This document shows positions 1-6,339 of a stretch of DNA of 13,283 nucleotides, in pieces; the first letter of the stretch is position 1, and each line of letters starts with the position of its first letter. This stretch comes from Candidatus Aminicenantota bacterium. Lineage in GTDB: Bacteria; Acidobacteriota; Aminicenantia; Aminicenantales; Aminicenantaceae. The position numbers and the translations under genes are program-made. The notes under the pieces were generated by a model. It was not told the origin of the DNA. It saw only the letters and a program-made list of their open reading frames with translations, and searched no databases. The stretch covers positions 1 through 13,283 of the forward strand of contig JAFGNQ010000358.1 in the NCBI GenBank assembly GCA_016926925.1, read 5' to 3'.

Positions 1-595
1 CCAGGTAGGGGCCGTTCCTCCTTCTGCTCAAATGGTGGATGAGTTGAGCCAAAAGATCCTTGCCGGTTCCGCTCTCCCCCTGTAAGAGCACGATGATGGT
101 TTCACTTTCGGCGATTGTTTGTGTCATCTTCAGGATATCTTTCATCTCTTCCGATTCTGCGACGATGTTGGACCTGTCGAACCTCTTCTGCTCTCTTTCT
201 TTGTAGTAGGCGATTTCTTTTTTGAGAGACGCTGCCTCGAGAGCGTTGTTGATGGTGCTTTGGAGTTTGATGTCATCGATCGGTTTGGTGATGAAATCAT
301 AGGCTCCCTGCCGCATGGCCGCGACCGCCTCATCGATAGTGCCGTAGGCAGTAATCATGATGACAGGGACTTCCGGCCAATTGCTTTTGATCTCTTCCAA
401 TAAGTCCGTTCCCTTTTTGTCGGGGAGATTGACATCCAAAATAAGCAGATCGGGCAGCTCTTCTTCGAAAGCATTTATCGCTTCGTTGGCCGTTTCGGCC
501 GTGATAACCTCGTAATTCCACTGGGATAATTTTTGACTGAGAGACCAGCGTATGAGTTTTTCATCATCCACAACGAGTATTTTCTTTTGGCTCAT
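1..595 (-). CDS. NtrC-family sigma-54-dependent response regulator, N-terminal part (3' end outside window)
   Basis: Partial: 198 codons are visible from the ATG at 595, and the rest runs off the left edge. Residues 1-120 form a receiver domain with the acidic pair D10/D11, phosphoacceptor D54 (LILDVNLP), T82 and K104 (TKP). A linker follows, then the start of an AAA+ sigma-54 activation domain with Walker A GESGTGKD at about 173-180. In this family, phosphorylation drives oligomerisation and ATP hydrolysis that remodels sigma-54 RNA polymerase; the GAFTGA loop and the HTH domain would lie outside the window. The start codon overlaps the stop of the upstream sensor kinase as ATGA and has no good ribosome binding site, so translational coupling is likely. 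The kinase next door is the obvious partner. No target promoter is identified; I saw no convincing -24/-12 element in the window. Confidence 0.95.
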   Translation of the reverse strand, partial: MSQKKILVVDDEKLIRWSLSQKLSQWNYEVITAETANEAINAFEEELPDLLILDVNLPDKKGTDLLEEIKSNWPEVPVIMITAYGTIDEAVAAMRQGAYDFITKPIDDIKLQSTINNALEAASLKKEIAYYKEREQKRFDRSNIVAESEEMKDILKMTQTIAESETIIVLLQGESGTGKDLLAQLIHHLSRRRNGPYL

Positions 596-2091
596 GTCGG
601 TTTCTTTTTTTTCTCTGCATAGGGAAGCCGGATGGTGAAGACCGTTCCCTTACCTTCCTCGCTCTCTACGCTTAAAGTTCCTTTATGGGCTTCGACGATT
701 CTTTGACTAATGGACAATCCCAGACCCGTGCCCTCACGCCGTGTGGTGAAAAACGGATTGAAGACATGAGACAAGTGTTCCTTCTGGATTCCTCTGCCGT
801 TATCGGAAACAGTGATAGCCAGTCTGTTTGTATTCTCTCGAAATACCCGGACAAAAATATCGCCTTGTTTTTCAATTGCGGCAATAGCGTTGATCAATAA
901 ATTTAGAAGAATCTCCTGCATTTTGCTTTCATCACAGAAAATTTTGAGGCCTTCTCTTTCTTGCTCGAAATGAAAGAGGATAACCTTATCTTGTGTCTGC
1001 GTTCTGGCCAGATTGATGGCCGCTCGGATAAAATCCAGGGGATCGGCCTCCTTCAGGTCCATTTCTTTGGGTCTTGCGTACTGCAGGAGGTCTTGAACAA
1101 TTTTGTAAATGCGGTCTGTCTGTTTGAGTATTTCGGAAAAGATCTCTTTTTTAGGATCCGAGGGCTCTGTCCTCTGGGCGATCACTTCTAGCGCTCCCTT
1201 GATTCCCGCAATGGGATTTTTAATTTCATGAGCCAAACCTGCTGAGAGCTCTCCCATCATGGCCAGGTGCCCCGCCCTTTCCATCTCCCTCCGGTGGAGT
1301 TCTTCGATTTCCTGCTGCGCTTTTTTCAAGTTCGAAACCATGATATTGAAACTCTGGGTGAGATCCCCGATCTCGTCATTCTTGAGAGATTTGAGCCGGA
1401 TGCTTAGGTTCCCGTTTTGAACTTTTTTCATGTTGTCTTTGAGGTTGGAAATCGGGCGATTGATGATCTTATCGAACAATCGGAATATGATAAATGTCAA
1501 TGTAACCAACGATACCAGGGCGATGATCGTGGCTCTGAGTTGACTTTGGTGGTAGAGAGTGATAGTGGCTTTCTCCTCGATAGAGATCTCGAGGATGCCG
1601 TTGGTGGCTTTATCGGCTGAGTGACAGCGAAAGCACTCTTCGCTGTTTTGTATGGCCAAGTAACTCAAGGAGGGAGAAACCGGCTTGACTAAAAAACGGC
1701 TTTGACTATCGCCGTTTTTATACCAGGCTTTCAGCTTCTTTTTAGTTGCTTCTTCAACCGAGGCGCCGATCTCTTGTTCTTTGGAAGAATTCAAGATACG
1801 GCCGTTTGAATCGAGTATCCTGATCATATGTATGTTTCTGGAATCCGCCAGCCTCTTCAGGACAACCGTGACATCCGCCGCTCTTCCTTCCTGCATGTGA
1901 TGTTTGATGTTGCATTCGATCATGGAAGCCACGATGTCGGACTTCTGGCGGTTGAGAGTGTTGATGATATTCTTCTGGGTTTTAAAGTAGAGGAAGGCCA
2001 ACAGAATGGCTGCTATTGCACCGATAACAATAATATGCCAAATGACTTTTTGTCTTAAGCTCCAGTGAAGCGGCTTCCAGTTGAACTTCAT
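592..2091 (-). CDS. Membrane sensor histidine kinase with CxxCH-containing extracytoplasmic domain (HAMP, HisKA, HATPase_c)
   Basis: 499 aa. TM1 is at about 17-36, a roughly 150-residue periplasmic domain follows, and TM2 is at about 187-205. A HAMP linker (about 205-258) and short coiled coil lead to HisKA with phosphoacceptor H288 (AHEIKNP). The HATPase domain has its N box around N401, G1 DNGRG 430-434, F box FNPFF 444-448 and G2 GTGLGL 454-459, so all catalytic motifs are intact. The external domain carries C153-F-R-C-H157 close before TM2, the classic covalent c-type haem attachment motif. This suggests a redox- or gas-responsive sensor, although a bare CxxCH could also bind metal. Related HAMP kinases with a CxxCH near TM2 are common in deltaproteobacteria as I recall them. 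It overlaps the regulator gene by 4 bp and lies 13 bp after the PAS protein, so the three form one operon. The ribosome binding site is GAAAGG just before the ATG. Confidence 0.93.
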   Translation of the reverse strand: MKFNWKPLHWSLRQKVIWHIIVIGAIAAILLAFLYFKTQKNIINTLNRQKSDIVASMIECNIKHHMQEGRAADVTVVLKRLADSRNIHMIRILDSNGRILNSSKEQEIGASVEEATKKKLKAWYKNGDSQSRFLVKPVSPSLSYLAIQNSEECFRCHSADKATNGILEISIEEKATITLYHQSQLRATIIALVSLVTLTFIIFRLFDKIINRPISNLKDNMKKVQNGNLSIRLKSLKNDEIGDLTQSFNIMVSNLKKAQQEIEELHRREMERAGHLAMMGELSAGLAHEIKNPIAGIKGALEVIAQRTEPSDPKKEIFSEILKQTDRIYKIVQDLLQYARPKEMDLKEADPLDFIRAAINLARTQTQDKVILFHFEQEREGLKIFCDESKMQEILLNLLINAIAAIEKQGDIFVRVFRENTNRLAITVSDNGRGIQKEHLSHVFNPFFTTRREGTGLGLSISQRIVEAHKGTLSVESEEGKGTVFTIRLPYAEKKKKPT

Positions 2092-2104
2092 TTCCTTTCT
2101 CTGA

Positions 2105-3205
2105 TCAAAACCTCACAATAAATTCCGTCCCAGCGCCGGATAAAAGCTCAATTTGTCCCGACATTTCTTTGACAAGGTCGAAAACCGTTCGCAAGCCTTG
2201 CGTGCGGACAGCCCCATGTTCTTTTATGGAGTGAGGGATTCCGATTCCGTTGTCCTTATATGAGAGGACATAGGTTCCATTCCCCCTTTTTTCCATTTCA
2301 ATCCGGACCTCGCCATTTCTGTCATCAGGGAAGGCATGCTTCAAGGAGTTCGATAAGAATTCGCTGATGATGAAAGCACATCGCAAAGCACATCGAATAT
2401 CCAGAAAGATGTCTTGAACACGTTGTCTGATGCGAACGGCTATTGTTTCCGGTTGATACAGAGAATAAACGAAAGGTACCAGTCTTTTGACGAAATGCGA
2501 AAAATCAATTCGTGAAAGACTCGGAGAGCGGAACATCTTTTTCTGAATATAAATCATAGTCTTCAGCCGGAATTGCGCGCCTTTTAGAACTTCTTTACTT
2601 TTTTCGTCGCTTATGTTGTCAGAAAGATATTTCAAGTTTTGTGACAATGTTTCCCAGGTAAAATCGATCTGTTGCTTGACTTCATCGAGGAGGAGGTCTT
2701 TTTCCTCGAAAGTCGACTTGATGAGATCTTCGGCCATTTTTCTTTCGGCAATATCCCTCACCACGCTCTGAATAATTTTTTTGCCCCGGTATTCCGTATA
2801 GCCCGCACTCACTTCAACGGGCATCACTGTCCCGTCCTTCCTGATGTCGGCTGATTCAAAAATGGCCACCCCTTCCTTGTGGAGTTTTCTCACTCTAGAA
2901 TCTACCTTCGCCCCGTATTCGGGTGTTACCAAGTCCTTGAGATTCATTTTAAGCATTTCCTGTTTTGTGTAGCCGAGCCGTTTGAACATGGTCTGGTTGA
3001 CATCGAAAATATGTCCTTGATTGTTGTGAAGAATAATCCCGTCGTTAGCGTTATCGAAAATCATCCTGAATCTCAACTCGGACTCCAGCATAGCCTCCAT
3101 GACGTTTTTATGCTCGGTTTGTATTTTCTCCAATTGCGCTACTTTCGCTCTCAATCGTTCAAGTTCTGCCATGTCGCTTTTGAATTTCTTTGATTCCTTC
3201 TCCAT
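2105..3205 (-). CDS. Soluble PAS-domain HisKA_2-type sensor kinase-like protein lacking the phosphoacceptor His
   Basis: 366 aa, with no membrane segment. Residues 7-40 are a charged coiled coil. Residues 42-155 are a PAS domain (FRMIFDNANDGIIL at the start, DIAERK at the end). From 168 to about 245 comes a helical region aligning with HisKA_2, and 276-366 is a HATPase_c domain with N box ISEFLSNSLKHAF and G1 DNGIGIP (318-324). The HisKA_2 consensus EIHHRVKNN reads EVKQQIDFT here (175-183), so neither His is present and autophosphorylation at the usual site looks impossible. The G2 box is also weak: TQGLR rather than GLGLQ. It could act as a pseudokinase, a dimerisation or ligand-sensing subunit for the downstream kinase, or an ATPase-based switch. 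It is first in the minus-strand operon. GAGG four bases before the ATG supports the start. Confidence 0.88.
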   Translation of the reverse strand: MEKESKKFKSDMAELERLRAKVAQLEKIQTEHKNVMEAMLESELRFRMIFDNANDGIILHNNQGHIFDVNQTMFKRLGYTKQEMLKMNLKDLVTPEYGAKVDSRVRKLHKEGVAIFESADIRKDGTVMPVEVSAGYTEYRGKKIIQSVVRDIAERKMAEDLIKSTFEEKDLLLDEVKQQIDFTWETLSQNLKYLSDNISDEKSKEVLKGAQFRLKTMIYIQKKMFRSPSLSRIDFSHFVKRLVPFVYSLYQPETIAVRIRQRVQDIFLDIRCALRCAFIISEFLSNSLKHAFPDDRNGEVRIEMEKRGNGTYVLSYKDNGIGIPHSIKEHGAVRTQGLRTVFDLVKEMSGQIELLSGAGTEFIVRF

Positions 3206-3343
3206 TACCTCTTTCCCTTTATGCGGGGGTCCTGTTCATCTTGCAATAAGAAAACTCAGCTAGTCCGGATCACTTTAAAATAGCCGGAAATGAATAATAA
3301 AAATATTGAAAACAAAACGACCTGGATGGCTTTCGGGATACTA

Positions 3344-3365
3344 AAGCAAAATTCTGAATTTGCTT
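3344..3365. promoter_or_regulatory. Near-perfect palindrome upstream of the kinase operon
   Basis: The inverted repeat AAGCAAAATTC...TTGCTT has 6-bp outer arms (AAGCAA/TTGCTT) and ATT/AAT inside, with one asymmetric A. It lies about 140 bp upstream of the PAS-kinase start, in the gap between rrf2 and the signalling operon. It could be an operator for the operon or for the adjacent Rrf2-family regulator, or simply a weak hairpin. No -35/-10 pair of good quality was found next to it. Confidence 0.25.
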
Positions 3366-3371
3366 CGGCTC

Positions 3372-3397
3372 CAAAAAATGTTCGGTCGCCGGACCTC
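3372..3397 (-). terminator. Candidate intrinsic terminator of the rrf2 transcript
   Basis: Read on the minus strand, a short GC-rich stem GTCCGG/CCGAAC (one mismatch, loop CGA) is followed within 2 nt by a T6 run. It lies about 65 bases past the rrf2 stop and before the kinase operon. The stem is short, so efficiency is uncertain. Confidence 0.35.
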
Positions 3398-3446
3398 ACC
3401 ATGAAATATTGTTTTAATATAGTTCAGGTAAAATAAATCCGAAAGC

Positions 3447-3457
3447 AAATAATTCAG
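3447..3457 (-). repeat. Solo repeat-end fragment next to the rrf2 stop
   Basis: On the minus strand CCTGAATTATT occurs 2 bp after the TAG stop of rrf2, matching the first 11 bases of the 192-bp repeats. The match ends there and continues as TGCTTTCGG. It is short and could be chance in AT-rich DNA, but it fits the pattern of repeat ends abutting stop codons seen at 8396 and 9837. Confidence 0.35.
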
Positions 3458-3459
3458 GA

Positions 3460-3903
3460 CTATTTTTTCTTCTTTTTAGGATTCTTTTTCCTGTCGGATT
3501 CGGCCAGATCTTGCAGGCTTATTCGTTCGAAGTAATCCTTCAGCATAAGGCTGGCTTTCTTCCACACTTCGAAAGTGGCACAGGTGGCGCTGTTCTTGCA
3601 GTATTCCTCGTCTTCCACACATTCTACGAGACACATGGCTCCTTCAAGAGAATCGAGGATCTCGATGAGTTTGATCTTGGAGGGGTGACGTGCAAGAATA
3701 TAGCCTCCGCCCGCTCCACGAATGCTCTTGACGAGCTTGTTGATTTTAAGGGGTATGATGATTTGTTCAAGATAACGTATGGAAATATTTTCGTCACAGG
3801 AAACACTCTTAAGTATGACGGCGTCGTTTCCGTTATTATAGTTGTGGGCGAGGTTCAGCATCAGCCGAGTACCGTATCGCCCTTTCGTAGAAAGTCTGAT
3901 CAT
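3460..3903 (-). CDS. Rrf2-family transcriptional regulator with Cys cluster
   Basis: 147 aa, the normal length for the family. The N-terminal winged helix-turn-helix opens with MIRLSTKGRYGTRLML and contains the typical IRGAGGGYIL wing (61-70). The C-terminal part has C91, C95, C102 and C108. C95-x6-C102-x5-C108 matches the three-Cys arrangement that holds an Fe-S cluster in IscR/NsrR-type members, so an iron-sulphur, redox or NO sensor is likely; C91 is extra. The tail is very Lys-rich. The ribosome binding site AAAAGGAGTG lies just upstream of the ATG. The gene is monocistronic. Its upstream region is occupied from 3922 by repeat A, so its promoter must lie in or beyond that repeat. No isc/suf genes are nearby to reveal the target. 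Confidence 0.92.
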   Translation of the reverse strand: MIRLSTKGRYGTRLMLNLAHNYNNGNDAVILKSVSCDENISIRYLEQIIIPLKINKLVKSIRGAGGGYILARHPSKIKLIEILDSLEGAMCLVECVEDEEYCKNSATCATFEVWKKASLMLKDYFERISLQDLAESDRKKNPKKKKK

Positions 3904-3921
3904 GCTTCACTCCTTTTAAGA

Positions 3922-4112
3922 TGAATTATTCATAAAAAACGGCAGCACTTTCAATCTCAAGAGCATCCAATCTTTGTGCCGCCTTTTTTTAACCTTTGGG
4001 CGAGCCGATCTCACCGCATCTGCTTCGTTGCAGCCCACTCGCAGTGGACGACCACGGCTTCGTGGGCTGTCGCCTCGCATCTGCGGTAAACTCGACTCGT
4101 GAATAATCCAGG
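3922..4112 (+). repeat. 192-bp TIR repeat, copy A (MITE-like, highly structured)
   Basis: A 191-bp element whose left end is TGAATTATTCATAAAAAA and whose right end is GTGAATAATCCAGG; the ends are inverted copies of each other. The left half has the stem GGCAGCAC (3941-3948) / GTGCCGCC (3976-3983) with a 27-nt loop and a T7 run behind it. The right half folds in nested tiers: CGAGCCGA/TCGACTCG (4001-4008, 4092-4099), ACCGCA/TGCGGT (4013-4018, 4082-4087), CAGCCCAC/GTGGGCTG (4031-4038, 4062-4069), and an apical GTGG-ACGA-CCAC (4044-4055). There is no ORF. Copies B and D are full-length relatives and C is a left half. A miniature inverted-repeat transposable element or a REP/ERIC-like structured repeat is the best class. 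No clear target-site duplication is visible. Confidence 0.85.
3925..3954 (-). promoter_or_regulatory. Candidate rrf2 promoter inside repeat A
   Basis: On the minus strand, TTGAAA (3954-3949) is followed after 18 bp by AATAAT (3930-3925), each matching the sigma-70 consensus at 5 of 6 positions. Transcription would start near 3918, giving a leader of about 15 nt that still contains the AAAAGGAG ribosome binding site. Both boxes lie within repeat A, the -10 inside its terminal inverted repeat. The alternative is a promoter further upstream reading through A. Confidence 0.45.
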
Positions 4113-4189
4113 TTAGTACATCGTTTATATAATAATAATCAAAATAAATCGTAACGCAATTAGGCTAATAATTCAACATATATTTACTG

Positions 4190-4383
4190 CCTGAATTATT
4201 CATAAAAACTGCCGTCACTTAACCATTAAAAGAATCTAATATCTTATTGACGGCAGTATTTACCTTTTAGGCGAGCCGATTTCACTACAAAGCCTTCGTT
4301 GCAGCCCACTCGCGGTAGTTCACTACAGCTTCATGGGCCGCTGCCTTGCCTTTGCAGCGACCTCGACTCGTGAATAATCCATG
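4190..4383 (+). repeat. 192-bp TIR repeat, copy B
   Basis: A 194-bp full-length copy in the same orientation as A and 77 bp beyond it. The ends are CCTGAATTATTCAT and GTGAATAATCCATG. The left stem is a perfect 10-bp pair, ACTGCCGTCA (4208-4217) / TGACGGCAGT (4248-4257). It shares the layout of copy A's stem but almost none of its sequence. The right half keeps the four tiers, with CTACAAAG/CTTTGCAG in place of A's ACCGCA/TGCGGT and an apical GTAG-TTCA-CTAC (4315-4326) in place of GTGG-ACGA-CCAC. The spacer between A and B is AT-rich with no gene. Confidence 0.85.
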
Positions 4384-4385
4384 CT

Positions 4386-4467
4386 CCTGAATTATTCATA
4401 AAAAACGGCGGCACTTTCAATCTCAAGCGCATTCAATCTTTATGTCGCCTTTTTTTACCCTACGGGC
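4386..4467 (+). repeat. 192-bp TIR repeat, copy C, left half only
   Basis: It begins CCTGAATTATTCAT two bases after copy B and follows copy A closely (both read ACTTTCAATCTCAAG in the loop), including a GGCGGCA/TGTCGCC stem with one G.U pair and a T7 run. Similarity to the family ends after TACGGGC, and the right half and right terminal repeat are missing. It is a truncated copy or a rearrangement breakpoint. Confidence 0.8.
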
Positions 4468-4511
4468 AATTCTCATTACAGAAATCTGAATTTTTTATTT
4501 TGGTCCGTATC

Positions 4512-4520
4512 TGCTAAAAT
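4512..4520 (+). promoter_or_regulatory. Possible extended -10 promoter for the DUF6599-like gene
   Basis: TGCTAAAAT resembles an extended -10 (TGn plus TAAAAT), about 64 bp upstream of the preferred ATG at 4584. There is no good -35 at 17 bp; only an A/T-rich run lies there. The predicted start near 4527 leaves a leader of about 57 nt containing an unsupported 25-codon ORF from 4529. Confidence 0.3.
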
Positions 4521-4583
4521 CTCTGGAAATGAAGACACCCATCCGCGTATCAGCCTTTGAACTCATTAGGAAGAACAGAATCG

Positions 4584-5426
4584 ATGTGTATAAATCCAAA
4601 GCGTGAAGAGAAGGAACTGGAAGCTTTGCTGCCCGGTGAGATCAACGGCTGGAAATCCGGAGAGGATAGGATTTACGATCCGGACACAATATTTGATTAT
4701 TTAAACGGCTCGGGTGAAGTCTACCGCGCTTTTAATTTCAGGCGATTGTTGGCCAGGCCTTTTTTTAAAGAGGATCGGCAAAAAATCATTGCGGACATTT
4801 TTGATATGGCAACAGACAAGGATGCTTTCGGTATCTTTTCTCATGGGTATGAGGGGGAGGATGCGGGCATCGGACAAGGGTCTTCTTATGCAGCAGGTCT
4901 TCTATCCTTTTGGAAAGGCCGTTTTTTCATCTCTTTATACGCTGTGGAAGAAACGGAGGAATCCAAGGAGGCTCTTTTTGCTCTGGCCAGGAGAATCGCC
5001 TTCGCGATAAAACAGAAAGGGCGGATTCCTAAGGTCGTCTCCTTCTTACCTCCCGAAGGGTTGGGAAGAACAAGTATCCGTTATTTTCACAACCACCTGA
5101 TTTTGAACTATCATTTCTTCGTTGCAGATGCCAACATCTTGCACCTCGACCAGAATACGGAGGTTGTGCTGGGCTTCTATGAGGAGCATGGGGAAAGATA
5201 CGCTCTGCTCCTTATCGTGTATCCCGAAGAGGGAGAGGCAAAGAAGGCTTTCGCAAGTTTCTTAAACGCTTATATGCCGGATGCCTCTGAGGAGGGAATT
5301 GTCCGGACGGAGGATGGGAAGTGGACAGCGGGAAAACAGGTGGGAGATCTATTAATCCTTGTCTTCAATGCATTTTCCGGATTGCATTCCCAAAAAGTTC
5401 TGGCTAAAGTTTTCGGTCAAAGGTAG
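4584..5426 (+). CDS. DUF6599-like protein of unknown function
   Basis: 280 aa from the ATG at 4584. GGAAG about 10 bp upstream supports this start; an in-frame TTG at 4557 would add nine residues but has no ribosome binding site. The N-terminal motif (LLPGEINGW, then DYLNGSGEVYRAFNFRRLL) matches my memory of the DUF6599 family, in which LP-x-GW is followed by a Y-I-N-G-x-A-E-x-Y segment. That assignment is from memory, not a search. Members of this family are usually exported, whereas here the N-terminus (MCINPKREEKELEAL) is charged with no signal peptide or TM segment, so this copy looks cytoplasmic or has lost its leader. The middle is mixed alpha/beta with no catalytic motif I recognise. 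It converges with the YggS-type gene, 38 bp apart, and I see no operon partner. No function is proposed. Confidence 0.75.
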   Translation: MCINPKREEKELEALLPGEINGWKSGEDRIYDPDTIFDYLNGSGEVYRAFNFRRLLARPFFKEDRQKIIADIFDMATDKDAFGIFSHGYEGEDAGIGQGSSYAAGLLSFWKGRFFISLYAVEETEESKEALFALARRIAFAIKQKGRIPKVVSFLPPEGLGRTSIRYFHNHLILNYHFFVADANILHLDQNTEVVLGFYEEHGERYALLLIVYPEEGEAKKAFASFLNAYMPDASEEGIVRTEDGKWTAGKQVGDLLILVFNAFSGLHSQKVLAKVFGQR

Positions 5427-5464
5427 AAAGAGCAGGTCTTATTTTTAGTTGAAGGAATCGGGAT

Positions 5465-6115
5465 TCAGCGCGGTCCGAAAATTTTTGTCCCGATCCGCAC
5501 GATGTTGGCACCTTCTTGAATGGCAACCTTGTAGGAATTGGTCATTCCCATAGATAGATAGGACATTTCCACATTGGGAATGTTCAGGCTTTCAATTGCC
5601 TCAAACGTTTTTCGAGTCACCTGAAAATACGGGCGGGCATCTTCAGGATCCCCGAACAAAGGGCCCATTGTCATCAGGCCGCGGATTCTCAAGTTTTCCA
5701 AGGGGGCAATCTTAGTTACGAGCTCTTTTGTTTCTTCTGGAAGTATCCCGAACTTTTGAGGTTCACGACCGCTGTTGATTTCGATCAGAATAGACATGAT
5801 TTTTTCCTGTGTCCGCGAACGCTTGTTCAATTCGGCTGCCAGCTCAAAGGAATCCACTGTCTCTACCATGTCAAAAATTTCGACCGCTTTCTTGGCTTTA
5901 TTCTTTTGGAGATGCCCTATGAAATGCCACCTGGCTTTACGGCCGACGGAACGAAACGTCTCTTGTGCTTCCTGGATGTAGTTTTGTCCGATGATTTTCA
6001 CGCCGGCCTCGACGGCTTCAAGAATTTCAGCAGGAGTCCTCGTCTTTGCAGCGGCGACCAGCTCTACATGCGGAGGCAGCTCCGCCAGGATTCTTTTGAC
6101 ATTTGCGCCTATCAT
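5465..6115 (-). CDS. yggS: YggS/PLPBP-family pyridoxal-phosphate-binding homeostasis protein
   Basis: 216 aa from the ATG at 6115. A GTG at 6145 would give 226 aa, but the candidate transcription start falls at about that point, whereas AAGGA lies 8 bp before the ATG and the resulting N-terminus (MIGANVKRIL) fits the family. The fold is an alanine-racemase-like TIM barrel. Family landmarks are the PLP lysine in LVAAAKTRTP (K24 in this numbering), WHFIGHLQKNK, the RGLMTMGP strand, LSMGMTNSY and the phosphate-binding VRIGTKIFG end. Members bind PLP without known enzyme activity and buffer vitamin B6 and amino-acid pools. It stands alone, divergent from the thiolase cluster, without the usual proC/yggT neighbours. 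Confidence 0.93.
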   Translation of the reverse strand: MIGANVKRILAELPPHVELVAAAKTRTPAEILEAVEAGVKIIGQNYIQEAQETFRSVGRKARWHFIGHLQKNKAKKAVEIFDMVETVDSFELAAELNKRSRTQEKIMSILIEINSGREPQKFGILPEETKELVTKIAPLENLRIRGLMTMGPLFGDPEDARPYFQVTRKTFEAIESLNIPNVEMSYLSMGMTNSYKVAIQEGANIVRIGTKIFGPR

Positions 6116-6150
6116 AAGTTCGTTCCTTGCCGGATTGGTTTGCACCCTAA

Positions 6151-6179
6151 ACCATAAACAAAACCTGTAAAAAATTCAA
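6151..6179 (-). promoter_or_regulatory. Candidate promoter of the yggS-type gene
   Basis: On the minus strand TTGAAT (6179-6174) and TATGGT (6156-6151) are 17 bp apart, each matching the sigma-70 consensus at 4 of 6. The predicted start near 6144 argues against the GTG start at 6145 and for the ATG at 6115. Confidence 0.4.
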
Positions 6180-6225
6180 CAGAGCGATTCTATCTCTTAG
6201 ACTTTAATAAAATATGCAGGCTAAG

Positions 6226-6262
6226 TTTTTTATGAATAATTCAGAATCCTGGATTATTCAGG
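6226..6262 (-). repeat. Two adjacent repeat ends of the 192-bp family, with no full element
   Basis: Bases 6226-6244 (TTTTTTATGAATAATTCAG) are an exact reverse complement of the repeat's left end. After 3 bp, 6248-6262 reads CCTGGATTATTCAGG, which matches the reverse complement of the right end for 13 bases before departing from it. It may be two solo ends left by excision or recombination of minus-oriented copies. The promoter of the beta-oxidation cluster begins 4 bp further on. Confidence 0.65.
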
Positions 6263-6266
6263 TTTG

Positions 6267-6296
6267 TTGACACTTTAAGATCTGGCTTATTATAAT
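6267..6296 (+). promoter_or_regulatory. Perfect-consensus sigma-70 promoter of the thiolase-hbd operon
   Basis: TTGACA (6267-6272) and TATAAT (6291-6296) both match 6 of 6, with an 18-bp spacer. Transcription should start near 6303, giving a leader of about 37 nt that ends in the strong AAAGGAGGG ribosome binding site at 6326-6334. I found no clear palindromic operator in the spacer, but a 15-bp near-palindrome made from a repeat end (6248-6262) lies just upstream of the -35. Confidence 0.85.
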
Positions 6297-6339
6297 AGGG
6301 AACCTTAGGTACATACAAATCCATGAAAGGAGGGAATAT

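Noticed and set aside
3511..3924. 137-aa plus-strand frame opposite rrf2
   Set aside because: The minus-strand Rrf2 protein explains this region fully, and the plus frame has no ribosome binding site or domain.
3922..4467. CRISPR array from repeated units
   Set aside because: The units are about 192 bp long with internal hairpins, with no short direct repeats and regular spacers, and no cas genes are present.
4529..4606. 25-codon ORF just upstream of and overlapping the DUF6599-like gene
   Set aside because: No ribosome binding site, no recognisable product, and it overlaps the better-supported start at 4584.
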